In this document: positions 9,937-20,602 of the stretch, in pieces | Numbering within the stretch: position 1 is the stretch's first letter | How the letters are laid out: every line of letters begins with the position of its first letter | Origin: Nocardia crassostreae | Lineage (GTDB): Bacteria; Actinomycetota; Actinomycetes; Mycobacteriales; Mycobacteriaceae | Direction: 5' to 3' | Assembly (NCBI RefSeq): GCF_001613405.1 | Contig: NZ_BDCH01000014.1 | Location: 124,001 to 188,000, forward strand | Length of the DNA: 64,000 nt | Notes under the pieces: model-generated | Told to the model about the DNA's origin: nothing | Databases searched by the model: none | What the model saw: only the letters and a program-made list of their open reading frames with translations | Program-made: the position numbers and the translations under genes

Positions 9937-11358
9937 GTGCACGACCTCGCTCATCTCGGATTGTCCGAACGCATCGGCGCGATACTGAACCGGCATGCGG
10001 CGGTCGGGCTCGCGGCCGGTGTGGTGCGCGGTGGCGAACTGGAATCCTTTGCCGCACACGGCGTGGCGGACATCGCCGAACAACGGCCGATCTCCCCGGA
10101 TGCCGTGTTCCGGATCGCGTCCATCACTAAGACGTTCACCGCCGTCGCGCTCATGCAGCTGTGCGAGCGCGGGCTCGTCGATCCGGACGCTCCCGCGCAC
10201 GACTATCTGCGTTCCTATCGGCTGACCGCCGCGGGCTTCCGCCCGCCCACCATCCGCCAACTGCTCACCCACACCTCCGGTCTCGGCGAGACGCTGGGTC
10301 CGGCCCAGTTGCTGCGCCCCGACTTCGGCGAGAGCGTCGACCCGGGCCGCCGGATGCCCACGCTGAGCGAGTATTACGGCGGTGAACTGCGCGTGCGTGC
10401 CGAACCCGGCACGCGCTGGATCTACACCGATCACGGCTTCGCCACACTCGGACAGATCATCGCCGACGTCACCGGAACCGACCTACCGAACTACCTGCGT
10501 GACAACATCTTCCGCCCACTGGGCATGACCTCCACCGATCTCGGGATATGGCACACGCCCCGCTCGCGGCTGGCCACCGGATACACCCTGCGCGCCCGCG
10601 GCCCGCGTGCGGTGGTGCATCGGGAGATGGTGACGGCCGGTGCCTCGGCCGCCTACTCCACCATGGCCGATATGGCGCGTTACGCGGCCGCCCTGCTCGG
10701 CGGCGGCGCGAACACACACGGCACCGTGTTGCGGCCGGACACGGTCGCGACCATGTTCGCCCCGCAGTACCGGCCCGAGGTACGGCTGCCCGGCATGGGT
10801 TTGGCGTTCTTCCGCCAGGATCTGGGCGGCCACGCAGTCGTCGAACACCAGGACATCCTGCCCGGATTCGATTCGCAACTCTGGCTCGCCCTCGACGACG
10901 GAATCGGCGTCATCGTCTTCGCGACCGGCGCGCACCGCGGCATGCTCTGGCTACCCGCCGAAACCTCCCACCTGCTCGGCGGTCTGCTCGGCGTCCCCGA
11001 GCCCGCGATCAACCCTGCCGTACCGCACCGCCCCGCAGTCTGGCCCGCCATCTGCGGCCGCTACCGAATGGCAGGTTCCCTCAGCGACATCCGCGCCCGC
11101 CTGACCTTCGGCGCGGGAGTCGACGTCCGAATCCGCCGCGGCATTCCGATATTGCGCATCCTCACCCCGATTCCCGCCCTACTCCACGGTATTCCACTGC
11201 ATCCCGACGACGAGAAGGACCCGCTGGCATTCCGCATCGACCTGTCCGAATTCGGCCTCGGCACCGCATGTATCCTCTTCGACACGGCCGCACCATCAAG
11301 CGCCACCACCCTGCGCAACGACCTGCTACCCATGACCCTGCATCGCACCCGGTCCTGA
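9937..11358 (+). CDS. Serine hydrolase, class C beta-lactamase/esterase fold
   Basis: The protein of about 473 residues has a penicillin-binding/beta-lactamase-like domain. The catalytic S-x-x-K is SITK in FRIASITKTFTAVALMQL (about residues 62-65). A tyrosine motif follows in WIYTDHGFATLGQII (YTD in place of the usual YSN), and DNIFRPLGMTSTDLG is also typical. The last 120 residues form a second domain that resembles the C-terminal lipocalin-like extension of such esterases. No signal peptide is visible, so it is probably cytoplasmic. The AAGGA at 9921-9925 is too close to the GTG at 9928, so the GTG at 9937 is preferred. The gene follows xfp by 16 bp. Its substrate is unknown. Confidence 0.8.
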   Translation: MHDLAHLGLSERIGAILNRHAAVGLAAGVVRGGELESFAAHGVADIAEQRPISPDAVFRIASITKTFTAVALMQLCERGLVDPDAPAHDYLRSYRLTAAGFRPPTIRQLLTHTSGLGETLGPAQLLRPDFGESVDPGRRMPTLSEYYGGELRVRAEPGTRWIYTDHGFATLGQIIADVTGTDLPNYLRDNIFRPLGMTSTDLGIWHTPRSRLATGYTLRARGPRAVVHREMVTAGASAAYSTMADMARYAAALLGGGANTHGTVLRPDTVATMFAPQYRPEVRLPGMGLAFFRQDLGGHAVVEHQDILPGFDSQLWLALDDGIGVIVFATGAHRGMLWLPAETSHLLGGLLGVPEPAINPAVPHRPAVWPAICGRYRMAGSLSDIRARLTFGAGVDVRIRRGIPILRILTPIPALLHGIPLHPDDEKDPLAFRIDLSEFGLGTACILFDTAAPSSATTLRNDLLPMTLHRTRS

Positions 11359-11431
11359 CCCCGCCGGATTCGCACACTGCGGAATGATCAACACCCCACG
11401 GTCGGTGCAGGATTTGTCATAGCCTTGAGAC

Positions 11432-11656
11432 ATGACTGCATTCGAACCAGTGCGGCCACCCGGCGTGCCGAAGCATTGGCTGCCCTGCTCCTCCTGTGAG
11501 GCCACCGGAAAGAGAATGATCCCGCCCACAACACGTACCGATGCACTTCGAGACGTTAAATACCGGAAATGCGGCACCTGCAACGGCATCGGTTGGTACA
11601 GCCCGCCGAGGTACGAATCGCCCGGCGAACAAGGCAAGTACTACTCCGGTCGGTGA
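11432..11656 (+). CDS. Small protein with two CxxC zinc-ribbon knuckles
   Basis: The 74-residue protein has CSSCEATGKR and CGTCNGIGW, two CxxCxxxG knuckles about 28 residues apart, as in DnaJ-type zinc ribbons and small actinobacterial zinc-finger proteins. It is basic and soluble. I do not recognise a specific family or function. An inverted repeat at 11696-11718 follows the stop, which supports a real transcription unit. Confidence 0.6.
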   Translation: MTAFEPVRPPGVPKHWLPCSSCEATGKRMIPPTTRTDALRDVKYRKCGTCNGIGWYSPPRYESPGEQGKYYSGR

Positions 11657-11695
11657 CCTCACCCTGTTGCGCTGGACAATTCGTCAAACTCATGG

Positions 11696-11718
11696 GCCCC
11701 GCCCCGGATAGGCGGGGC
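11696..11718. terminator. Hairpin between convergent genes
   Basis: GCCCCGCC (11696-11703) and GGCGGGGC (11711-11718) form a perfect 8-bp GC stem with a 7-nt loop. It lies between the zinc-knuckle gene on + and the MarR gene on -, as expected of a shared terminator, although no T-run follows. Confidence 0.6.
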
Positions 11719-11749
11719 TCACCTGTGTTGATGCGCTCTTGTGGATGAT

Positions 11750-12172
11750 CTACTCGAGCAGGCGGATGAGCAGGCTCCATAGTTGGTCTCGCTCGGAAGC
11801 CGATAATGTGTCAAGTAGGTCGCGTTGGACGCCGGAGAGCGCCGCGTCCAGCTCATTCAGCCGTTGTCGGCCTGTGCGGCTCAACGTGATCAGATTCCGG
11901 CGCCGATCGTTGGGATCCGAAGTGCGTGCGACGTATCCCATCTCCGTCAGTTCCTTGAGCATTGTGTGCATATCGCTCTGGTCGATGCCGCACCGTTGAC
12001 CGATCCGCACTTGGCTGTCGGACCCGAATTCTTCGAGTGCGGCGAGGATCGCGAAATGGTAAGCGCGGCCGTCGACCGCGGCCATCGCTTCGCCGATGAG
12101 CCGATGTGCTCGCACAGCCGCCTTGCTGATCAGCCAGGTCGGCCCACGAGAATTGAGGTGGAGCAATGTCAC
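11750..12172 (-). CDS. MarR-family transcriptional regulator
   Basis: The 140-residue protein has a winged-helix core: SQVRIGQRCGIDQSDMHTMLKELTEMGYVARTSDPNDRRRNLITLSRTG (about residues 53-101) contains the recognition helix and the DxRR wing. The N-terminus GPTWLISKAAVRAHRLIGEAM is the usual MarR dimerisation helix, so the long form starting with GTG at 12172 is likely. That start overlaps the start of the divergent glcG-like gene by 7 bp, so any shared promoter must lie inside the coding sequences. It probably controls the divergent gene. The ligand is unknown. Confidence 0.85.
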   Translation of the reverse strand: MTLLHLNSRGPTWLISKAAVRAHRLIGEAMAAVDGRAYHFAILAALEEFGSDSQVRIGQRCGIDQSDMHTMLKELTEMGYVARTSDPNDRRRNLITLSRTGRQRLNELDAALSGVQRDLLDTLSASERDQLWSLLIRLLE

Positions 12173-12585
12173 TGACCTCCGAACAAGCCCGTGCTGTCAG
12201 CACCCGCGTACGCGCGCACGCTGTAGAGCTCGGTGCCCGAGTCACGGTCGCGATTGTCGACGGAGGGGGGCACGTGGTGGTGGTCGATCGCATGGACGGC
12301 GCCCCGCCGCTGTCGGCACGAATCGCCCCCGCGAAAGCTTCTAGCGTCGCACTGTTCCACCGCGACGGCGGCGAGCTGGTGCGCATGCAACAGGCATGGC
12401 CGGCGCTGTTCGCGCAGCTGGACGCGGTCGCGGGCACGCCGATCGTTGCAGGGGCGGGTTCTCGCCTGATCCGCCACGGCGATGTCGTGGTCGGGGCGAT
12501 CGCGGTCAGCGGCGGCGTGCCCGAACAAGACGACGCATGCGCCGAGATAGGGCTGATGTCCCTGCGGTCCGTGATTCCCGCTTAG
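12166..12585 (+). CDS. GlcG/HbpS-family (DUF336) protein
   Basis: The 139-residue protein matches the heme-degrading/heme-binding GlcG-HbpS family: VTVAIVDGGGHVVVVDRMDGAPP (about residues 24-46), then IAPAKASSVALFHRDG, and the glycine-rich end GDVVVGAIAVSGGVPEQDDACAEIGL. Members bind heme or cobalamin-like ligands or act as accessory proteins in small-molecule metabolism. The exact role cannot be told from sequence. A strong ribosome site (GAGGTGGAG) ends 4 nt before the ATG. It is divergent from the MarR gene, a common arrangement in which the regulator controls this gene. Confidence 0.8.
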   Translation: MSLTSEQARAVSTRVRAHAVELGARVTVAIVDGGGHVVVVDRMDGAPPLSARIAPAKASSVALFHRDGGELVRMQQAWPALFAQLDAVAGTPIVAGAGSRLIRHGDVVVGAIAVSGGVPEQDDACAEIGLMSLRSVIPA

Positions 12586-12762
12586 CAAACGCCGACTCCT
12601 TCTCGCCTTCCTCTGTGCACGGACCCTGCCGTGTACAGAGGAAGCCATGCGGAGCCGCATGAGCGAATCCGACGCCAGACGCGCGGCGACCGCCGCTCTC
12701 GCACGCCATACTTGAAGATCCGCGGTTGCTCAGAGCTTTGTAACTCACAGTAGGGACCCGAA

Positions 12763-13123
12763 ATGTCCGTGGATGCAGCAGTTTTCGGGTTTGCAGGAGT
12801 GATTGTCGGATCGCTGGTCACATCCCTTGCAACGATCTGCAAGGAAGTGGCTACGACACACTCGGACAAGAGCATGGCCATCGCGCAAATGGGAGACACC
12901 GACTGCTACTGGATGGTCAGAGGCAATCCTGCAGATGGATTCTCTTCGGGCAAGGGTGTTCGACGACTCTCTTCGCGACCTCGCGAACGAGATCCGGGTG
13001 GCTGCAGGGAAATCCGTCTGGGCGACAAGCTTGGACGCAGCCAAGGCGGCGAGCGAACCGCTGGAAGGATTGAACGATCGCTTCAACCGTCGTATCGGCA
13101 CTCGTCTGCCGAATTTATATTGA
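12763..13123 (+). pseudogene. Remnant of an actinobacterial membrane-anchored hypothetical protein
   Basis: The first part, from ATG 12763, reads MSVDAAVFGFAGVIVGSLVT, an N-terminal membrane anchor I know from a common actinobacterial hypothetical family. A second frame then continues with the C-terminal part of the same family: KWETPTATGW, LRARVFDDSLRDLA, and the end RIGTRLPNLY at 13123. The central region of about 60 residues is missing and the join near 12870-12895 is out of frame. The function of the intact family is unknown. Confidence 0.55.
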
Positions 13124-13305
13124 CACCGCGGTGTGCACGCGAGCGGGGCCGACGATCGATGAAACGCGCAGCATTCTGCATGAGTGGACATCTGCGCATT
13201 CGTCCTCGTGGATGCCGGTGGGACCACCGGTTTCGGTGTCGGGTGTCGGGTGTGATCGGGCCTGTATGGCCCGGACGGTGAACCGCGTAGGGGGCGGGAT
13301 GGCTG

Positions 13306-13734
13306 TTATCGGGGCGCGGCGGCCAAGGCCAGCCCGATCAGCGCGATGACTTTGCCGATCTCGAGGCCGACGTACCAGTAGTGCGCACGCGATCTCGGGC
13401 CTTCCGCACCTGCCAGCACCTGGTCGGTGCGGCGGGTAAGGATCGGTCGGACCGCCAGTAGCTGTACGGTCAGTACTCTGACCGCCGAACCCAGCCACCA
13501 CCAGACGGGATTGCTCGGTCGGGTCACCGTGGTGGCGGCGAGGAGCGCGAGCGCGATCAGGGTCTCGGCGGTGTTCAGCGCCCGGAACACGAGCCGTCCG
13601 ATGCCGAGTCCGAGGGGGATGGTGATGCCCGGGGCCCGGAATTTCAGCGGTGCTTCGAGGAACGAGATCGCCAGGACCATGCCGAGCCAGAGCATCGGCA
13701 GGAACCACAGTAGGTGTTGCGCAAGCGATTTCAC
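13306..13734 (-). CDS. Small polytopic membrane protein
   Basis: The 142-residue protein has about four hydrophobic segments: LLWFLPMLWLGMVLAISFLE (residues 7-26), ALNTAETLIALALLAATTV, WWWLGSAVRVLTVQLLAV and IGKVIALIGLALAAA. The EAPLKF motif after helix 1 and the SRAHYWYVGLE segment before helix 4 recall a widespread family of four-helix inner-membrane proteins, but I do not know a function. Two DosR-like boxes lie 69-107 bp upstream of its start, so it may belong to the same regulon. Confidence 0.65.
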   Translation of the reverse strand: MKSLAQHLLWFLPMLWLGMVLAISFLEAPLKFRAPGITIPLGLGIGRLVFRALNTAETLIALALLAATTVTRPSNPVWWWLGSAVRVLTVQLLAVRPILTRRTDQVLAGAEGPRSRAHYWYVGLEIGKVIALIGLALAAAPR

Positions 13735-13802
13735 GATGATCGACGCTACCTGCGGGAATAGCCGAGGCTAGAGGCTTTGTGCCCCGCAGGATGGGGTGAC
13801 GG

Positions 13803-13840
13803 GGTGACTTTGGTCCATGGTCGCCGGGACTTTGGCCTCC
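13803..13840. promoter_or_regulatory. Tandem DosR-like boxes
   Basis: GGTGACTTTGGTCCAT (13803-13818) and CGGGACTTTGGCCTCC (13825-13840) have centres 22 bp apart, the spacing of paired DosR sites. They lie in the 356-bp gap between the minus-strand membrane protein (start 13734) and the small plus-strand ORF at 14091, and could act on either. The rest of the gap, 13841-14090, is GC-rich with no supported gene. Confidence 0.55.
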
Positions 13841-14090
13841 GGGACTGTTGTTTTCGGGTCTGCGAGACTCGACGCGCCGGACAAGCCGGTACTCCGCCCG
13901 GACGCCGGGCCGGGCCGGGACCCTGCATAACTGGCCGGGCTCGGCGTCTCGTGGATTGCGGGGCGCCGATGAGGGTAGAAGGCCACCACCTCGGGGGGCC
14001 GCGGAGGTGACCTCGGGCTCTGCCGCCGCGGCCGTGCCGATCGCATTGTGAAGGGCAGAGGCATCCGAAACCCTCTGAGAGGCAAAGACA

Positions 14091-14189
14091 ATGCACTGGC
14101 CAACGGCTGCGGTGCTCATCGCACTGCTCATCACCATCACGGCGATCGTGACCACCTATATCAGCACGAAATCCGGACCCAAGCAGTAG
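14091..14189 (+). CDS. Small single-pass membrane peptide (32 aa)
   Basis: A 32-codon ORF encodes a short N-terminus, a hydrophobic stretch AAVLIALLITITAIVTTYI (about residues 6-24), then a polar tail ending SGPKQ. A purine-rich GAGAGGCAAAG precedes the ATG at a suitable distance. It resembles other tiny one-helix membrane proteins that are often missed by gene callers. It lies between the paired DosR-like boxes and the Rv1733c-like gene. The function is unknown. Confidence 0.55.
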   Translation: MHWPTAAVLIALLITITAIVTTYISTKSGPKQ

Positions 14190-14347
14190 TGCCGAATCGC
14201 CGGAAAGCCGAGCGGTCGCGGCGCGGTCCGGACCGTTGCGGGGCAGGCGAATTCGGGGCAGGACGGCCCGCCGGGGGATGACCTAGTTCTCTGGGGAGTG
14301 GCGGCGGACCGGTGTATGCTGAGAGCACATCGCAACGAGGAGAAGCC

Positions 14348-14392
14348 ATGAGTGACAATGCGCGCCGCCCGTTGACGGGCGGGGAGGGCTGA
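14348..14392 (+). CDS. Possible 14-aa leader ORF before the Rv1733c-like gene
   Basis: AGGAGAAG (14338-14345) is one of the best ribosome sites in the window and sits 2 nt before an ATG that opens only 14 codons (MSDNARRPLTGGEG). It stops 5 nt before the Rv1733c-like start at 14398. Its 3' end supplies the purine-rich ribosome site for that gene, so it may be a translational coupler or leader peptide. It may also be a chance ORF. Confidence 0.3.
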   Translation: MSDNARRPLTGGEG

Positions 14393-14397
14393 CGGTC

Positions 14398-14969
14398 ATG
14401 TCGCGGAATCCGGAACCGGGCCTGCGCCTGTGGCGGCTGCGGCCCTGGAATTCCAGCCCGCTCATGCGCGGCTCGGATCGCTGGCAGGCGACCTGCCGCC
14501 TGCTGATGATCGCACTGGCATTGCTGGCGGTGCCGATCGCGGGTGTGGCGGGCACGGCGGCGTATACGAATTCGGTGGCGCGGATCGAGGCCGACAATGC
14601 GGTGAAATCCCCGGTGATGGCGGAGGTGGTGTCCGAACCGCGGTCGACGGCTCCGGCCGCGCGATTAACGCGGCCCCGATACGAAGCGCTGGTGCGCTGG
14701 GCGCGCGAGGGCCACGGGGAGGAGACCGCCAGACCGCCCCCGGCAGCGAGGTGACGGTCTGGCTCGGCGGCGACGGGCGACCCGCGGATGCTCCGCTCCC
14801 GCCGGGCAGCGCGGTCTGGGAGGGGATCGCGACCGCGCTGGCGGTGCTGACCGCCGCCTGGGTCGCCGCAGCGGGCCTGGACTGGTGGATCGCCCTGCTG
14901 CTCAACCACAGGCGTGGCCTCCAGTGGGAAGCCGAATGGCGTGGCCTCGGCCGTCCGATCGAAACATAG
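14398..14969 (+). pseudogene. Rv1733c-like transmembrane protein (frameshifted)
   Basis: This resembles M. tuberculosis Rv1733c, a two-helix membrane antigen of the DosR regulon. The N-terminal half in the first frame has NSSPLMRGSDRWQA, the family motif before helix 1, then LLMIALALLAVPIAGVAGTAAY. The C-terminal half lies in another frame: GSEVTVWLGGDGRPADAPLPPG, then helix 2 IATALAVLTAAWVAAAGLDWW and the end EWRGLGRPIET. The register changes between about 14715 and 14745, a net loss of one base or equivalent. Repaired, the protein would be about 190 residues, close to Rv1733c. The function is unknown even in mycobacteria. Confidence 0.7.
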
Positions 14970-14999
14970 TGAGATGAACCGACATTCGAGGAGTGCCCC

Positions 15000-15905
15000 G
15001 TGACCGAAAACACCACCGCACCGGCGGGACAGTTGAATTCACCGATCGTCGTGGCCGTCGACGGTTCGGCGGTGTCCTATTAAGCCGCCGCGTGGGCGGC
15101 GATCGATGCCGGACTGCACGGTTGCCCGCTGCGGATCGTGACCTCGGTCGCCGTGCCGACCGGATTCAGCCCGGCCACGGTGTTGACCGACGCGGATGTG
15201 CACGAGTTGCGCCGCGACGGTGAGCGCGTCGTGAGCGAGGCCGCCCGGGTGGCCCGCTCGGCCGCGCTCGGCCGGGCGATCGAGATCGACACCGACGTCA
15301 CCGTGGACCTGATCATTCCCTTCCTGCTCGAGCAGGCGCCGCGCACGCGCATGCTGGTGGTGGGTAGCAGGGGACTCGGCGCGTTCCGGCGCGGTCTGCT
15401 CGACTCGGTCAGCACCGCGGTGACCCACCACGCGAGCTGCCCGGTCGCGGTCATCCACGCCACGGCCGCGGCCGATCCGGTGTCGGCCGACAAGCCGGTG
15501 CTGGTCGGCGTGGACGGAACGGCCAATAGCGTGCCCGCCCTGGAACTGGCGTTCCAGGAGGCGTCGCTGCGCAAGGTCGGTGTGGTCGCGCTGCACGCCT
15601 GGAGCGATGCGACCGGTCCCTACGGCACATTGCTGCCCGGCTGGGACGCCATTCGCGAGGAGGAGAGCTTGCGGTTCGCCGAGAGCATGGCCGGATATCA
15701 GGAGCGGTATCCCGATGTCCGGGTGCGCCGCATCCTGGTCATGGACCGCCCGGTCCGTGCACTCGTCGATGAGGCCGAGAACGCGCAATTGGTGGTGACC
15801 GGCAGCCGCGGCCGCGGCGGATTCAGCGGAATGCTGCTTGGCTCCACCAGCGCCGCCCTGTTGCACAGCGTGGATTGCCCGATGGTGGTCGTCCGGGCGC
15901 GCTGA
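15000..15905 (+). pseudogene. Universal stress protein with in-frame stop
   Basis: The GTG at 15000, preceded by GAGGAG, opens a tandem USP gene with VVAVDGSAVSY. An in-frame TAA at 15081-15083 follows, where CAA (Gln) would fit family members. The frame then runs unbroken to 15905: VVGSRGLGAFRRGLLDSVS in domain 1, and VLVGVDGTANSVPALELAF plus GSRGRGGFSGMLLGSTSAALL (complete ATP-binding loop) in domain 2. Repaired length is 301 residues. A downstream restart could give a product lacking the first nucleotide-binding strand. One C-to-T change would explain the stop. Confidence 0.75.
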
Positions 15906-15997
15906 CACCCACGGCAGACCATGACGCCGAGGTCCGCAGGGCCTCGGCGTCACGCGCTGGGTTCGATGGCGAGCAATGGATGCAATCGCGATCGTCC

Positions 15998-16555
15998 TCA
16001 AGGATGTGTCGGAATGGACTGTGGCGCAGGAAGCTTCAGGGCCTGCGCGATATCGTCGGCCCACAGTTCGACGGCGGTCCAGTCGCGTAGGTCCCCGTAG
16101 CGCGCGCCGCCCAGCAGGCGGTACAGGATCCGCGCGCCCAGCGAGACGCCGATGCGTTCGTAATGGCCCGCGAAGAGCCGGTATTCGCGCGGAGCGAGGG
16201 AATCACGCACCCGGGCAATGCGTTTGGGCACGATGCGGCCGACCCGGCGGCCGATCGGCCCGCGCAGCGCCGGTCCGAGACCGACGCCGAACAGCCAGAG
16301 ATCGAGCGCGGTCAGCTGATCGCGGTGGTACTTGACGTAGGTCTCGGCTTCGGGAAGCAGCGCCCTATTGTGCACCGCGCTCCCGAGCACGACCGCGTCG
16401 AACCGGGACAGCTCGGGGGCGTGCTCGACATCGGCGACCTCGACGGTCGCACCCCGCGCGGTGAGGTATTCGCCGATGAACTCGGCGATCTCCCGGGTCG
16501 AGCCCTGCGCGGTCGCGTAGATGACGGAGATACGGGAAGTCTTGTCGTTGTCCAT
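15998..16555 (-). CDS. Flavodoxin-domain protein (HemG-like Flavodoxin_5)
   Basis: The 185-residue protein starts SVIYATAQGSTREIAEFIG, in which TAQGSTREIA is the FMN-phosphate loop. It continues with FDAVVLGSAVHNRALLPEA and LWLFGVGLGPALRGP. This is the protoporphyrinogen-oxidase-like flavodoxin family. It probably carries FMN and shuttles electrons; heme synthesis is possible but unproven. ATG 16555 is chosen because homologous sequence starts there; the open frame extends further up without similarity. A DosR-like box lies 57-72 bp upstream, shared with the divergent acsA-type operon. A paralogue lies at 23686-24240. Confidence 0.8.
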   Translation of the reverse strand: MDNDKTSRISVIYATAQGSTREIAEFIGEYLTARGATVEVADVEHAPELSRFDAVVLGSAVHNRALLPEAETYVKYHRDQLTALDLWLFGVGLGPALRGPIGRRVGRIVPKRIARVRDSLAPREYRLFAGHYERIGVSLGARILYRLLGGARYGDLRDWTAVELWADDIAQALKLPAPQSIPTHP

Positions 16556-16611
16556 GGGTCGAGCCTGCGCACCGGCGAACCGGACGGTGAGAGGACTCGT
16601 GCCCGGGGTGC

Positions 16612-16627
16612 GGGGACCATGGTCACC
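16612..16627. promoter_or_regulatory. DosR-like box between flavodoxin gene and acs-pdh operon
   Basis: GGGGACCATGGTCACC is a near-palindrome centred 64 bp before the flavodoxin start and about 124 bp before the acyl-CoA synthetase start. It is one of the better matches to the repeated motif. Confidence 0.6.
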
Positions 16628-16743
16628 GGCCGATCTTGTCCGTGCGTGCGCCGCTGAGCCGACGACCGAGGTCACCGCGGCAGTGGACTTTGCGCCCTGC
16701 CGGGCACCGGGTGCCGAGCGGTTGACTGCTGACGGGAGGACCC

Positions 16744-18557
<1,814 letters not shown>

Positions 18558-18561
<4 letters not shown>

Positions 18562-19634
18562 GCGCGACCGAGACAGCGGTGCACGAGGACCCGGCGCATG
18601 GGGACCCGGCGCGTGAGGATCCGGTGCACGAGGATCCGGTGCTCGGCGAGGTCGCGGGCGCGCCGGAACCGCGGCCGGAGAACAGTCGAATCGCTTTGCT
18701 GCGGCAGATGATTCGTATCCGCCGGTTCGAGGAACGCTGTGTGCGGCTCTACAGCGCCGAAAGGATCCGCGGCTTCCTGCACCTCTACATCGGTGAGGAG
18801 GCCATCGCGGCCGGGCTGCTGAGTGAGATCGGGCCCGCCGACGCCGTGGTCTCCACCTACCGTGAGCACGGGCACGCGCTGGCCCGCGGCATTCCGATGG
18901 CCGCGCTCATGGCCGAGATGTTCGGCCGCGCGAGCGGATGCAGCGGCGGGCGCGGCGGTTCCATGCACCTGTTCGACGCCGGACGGCGCTTCTACGGCGG
19001 CAATGCCATTGTCGCGGGCGGGCTGCCGGTGGCGGTCGGGCTGGCGCTGGCCGACGCGCTGCGCGAGCGGCCGGTGGTCACCGTCTGCCTGTTCGGCGAC
19101 GGGGCCATGGCCGAGGGCGAATTTCACGAATGCGTGAATCTGGCGGCGCTGTGGCGGCTTCCGGTCCTGTTCGCCTGTGAGAACAACCGGTACGCCATGG
19201 GCACGGCGCTGGCCCGCGAGCACGCGGTCACCGATCTCGCGCTGCGCGCGGCCTCCTACGGCCTGGTATCGTGGGCCGTGGACGGTATGGACGCCGAAGC
19301 GGTCGCGGAGGCGACCCGGCGCGCCGTGACCGCCATCCGGGCGGGCGGCGGACCGTGCTTCCTCGAACTGCGCAGCTACCGTTTCCGCGCGCACTCGCTC
19401 TACGACGCCGACAAATACCGGCAGAAGTCCGAGATCGAGGACTGGAAGACCCAGGACCCGATTCCCCGGCTCTCGTCGGCGCTCATCGCCTCGGGCGAGC
19501 TGGACGAACCCGGGCTCGCCGAACTCGAACGCGCCGCCGCGGCCGAACTCGACGCCGCCATCGTGGCCGCCGAAGCCGCCGCGGTGGAACCCATCGCCGA
19601 TCTGACCCGGCATGTCTACGCGGAGCCGTCATGA
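18558..19634 (+). CDS. pdhA: Pyruvate/acetoin-type dehydrogenase E1 alpha
   Basis: The 358-residue alpha subunit of a TPP-dependent 2-oxoacid dehydrogenase. The first 45 residues are a polar leader with an HEDP-like repeat ([20 protein letters not shown]). Family motifs follow: [19 protein letters not shown], the TPP-binding motif [12 protein letters not shown] (about residues 176-187), then ENNRYAMGT and [13 protein letters not shown], the last lying in the usually phosphorylated loop region. The MHLFD motif and the length suggest a pyruvate- or acetoin-type enzyme rather than a branched-chain one. The gene is translationally coupled at both ends (GTGA start, ATGA with E1 beta). Confidence 0.88.
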
Positions 19635-20602
19635 CCACCACCTACCGGGAAGCCCTGCGAGAAGCCCTTCGGGACGCGCTGATTCGTGACGATCGAGTCT
19701 TTCTGATGGGTGAGGACGTCGGCGCCTACGGCGGCTGCTTCGGTGTGAGCCGCGGTCTGCTCGACGAGTTCGGCCCGCAGCGCATCCGCGATACCCCATT
19801 GAGCGAATCGGCGTTCGTTGGCGCGGGAATCGGTACGGCACTGGGCGGTATGCGGCCGATCGTGGAAATCATGACCGGCAATTTCAGCCTGCTGGCCCTG
19901 GATCAGATCCTCAACAATGCCGCGACCCTGCGGAACATGTCCGGCGGGCAGCTCGGGGTCCCGCTGGTGATCCGCATGGCCACCGGCGCGGGCCGCCAGC
20001 TCGCCGCCCAGCACTCGCACAGCCTGGAAGCCTTCTACGCGCACATCCCCGGACTGCGGGTGCTGTCGGCGGCGACGGTGGCCGATGCGCGCGGAATGCT
20101 GTGGACCGCACTGCAAGACCCGGACCCGGTCCTGCTCTTCGAACCCATCGCGCTCTACAACAGCGAGGGCGAACTGCCCGCGGACGCGGGCCCGGCGAAC
20201 ATCGACCGAGCCGAGATCCGCCGCCCCGGAACCGATATCACGGTCGTTGCCTACGGCGGCACCCTGCACGTCGCCGAGGCCGCCGCCGAACAGGTCGCCG
20301 CCGAGGGCATTTCCGCCGAGGTCATCGACCTGCGCACCCTGCGCCCGCTCGACGAGTCCACCCTGCTCGCCTCGATCACCCGCACCCACCGCCTCGTCGT
20401 CGTCGACGAGGGCTGGCGCAGCGTCGGCCTCTCCGCCGAAATCGCCGCGCGCGCAGCCGAACACGCCTACTACGACCTCGATGCCCCCGTGCAGCGGGTG
20501 TGCACCGCCGAAGTGCCCATCCCGTACGCCAAGCAACTGGAAGAAGCGGCGCTGCCGCAACCGGACGCCGTCGCCGACGCCCTCCGCAAGGCGGTGAGCT
20601 GA
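19631..20602 (+). CDS. pdhB: Pyruvate/acetoin-type dehydrogenase E1 beta
   Basis: The 323-residue transketolase-like beta subunit. Motifs: [45 protein letters not shown] (TPP contact), the conserved [16 protein letters not shown], then [11 protein letters not shown] and [16 protein letters not shown] in the C-terminal domain. The ATG at 19631 overlaps the E1 alpha stop; the longer frame back to 19271 lies in a different frame of pdhA and is rejected. It pairs with E1 alpha to decarboxylate the oxoacid and acylate the lipoyl domain of the next gene product. No defect is visible. Confidence 0.9.
   Translation: MTTTYREALREALRDALIRDDRVFLMGEDVGAYGGCFGVSRGLLDEFGPQRIRDTPLSESAFVGAGIGTALGGMRPIVEIMTGNFSLLALDQILNNAATLRNMSGGQLGVPLVIRMATGAGRQLAAQHSHSLEAFYAHIPGLRVLSAATVADARGMLWTALQDPDPVLLFEPIALYNSEGELPADAGPANIDRAEIRRPGTDITVVAYGGTLHVAEAAAEQVAAEGISAEVIDLRTLRPLDESTLLASITRTHRLVVVDEGWRSVGLSAEIAARAAEHAYYDLDAPVQRVCTAEVPIPYAKQLEEAALPQPDAVADALRKAVS

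Noticed and set aside
15081-15083. Stop-codon reassignment or suppression
   Set aside because: All three stop codons interrupt genes in the window, while many intact genes end normally with each of them; recoding of all three is not plausible.
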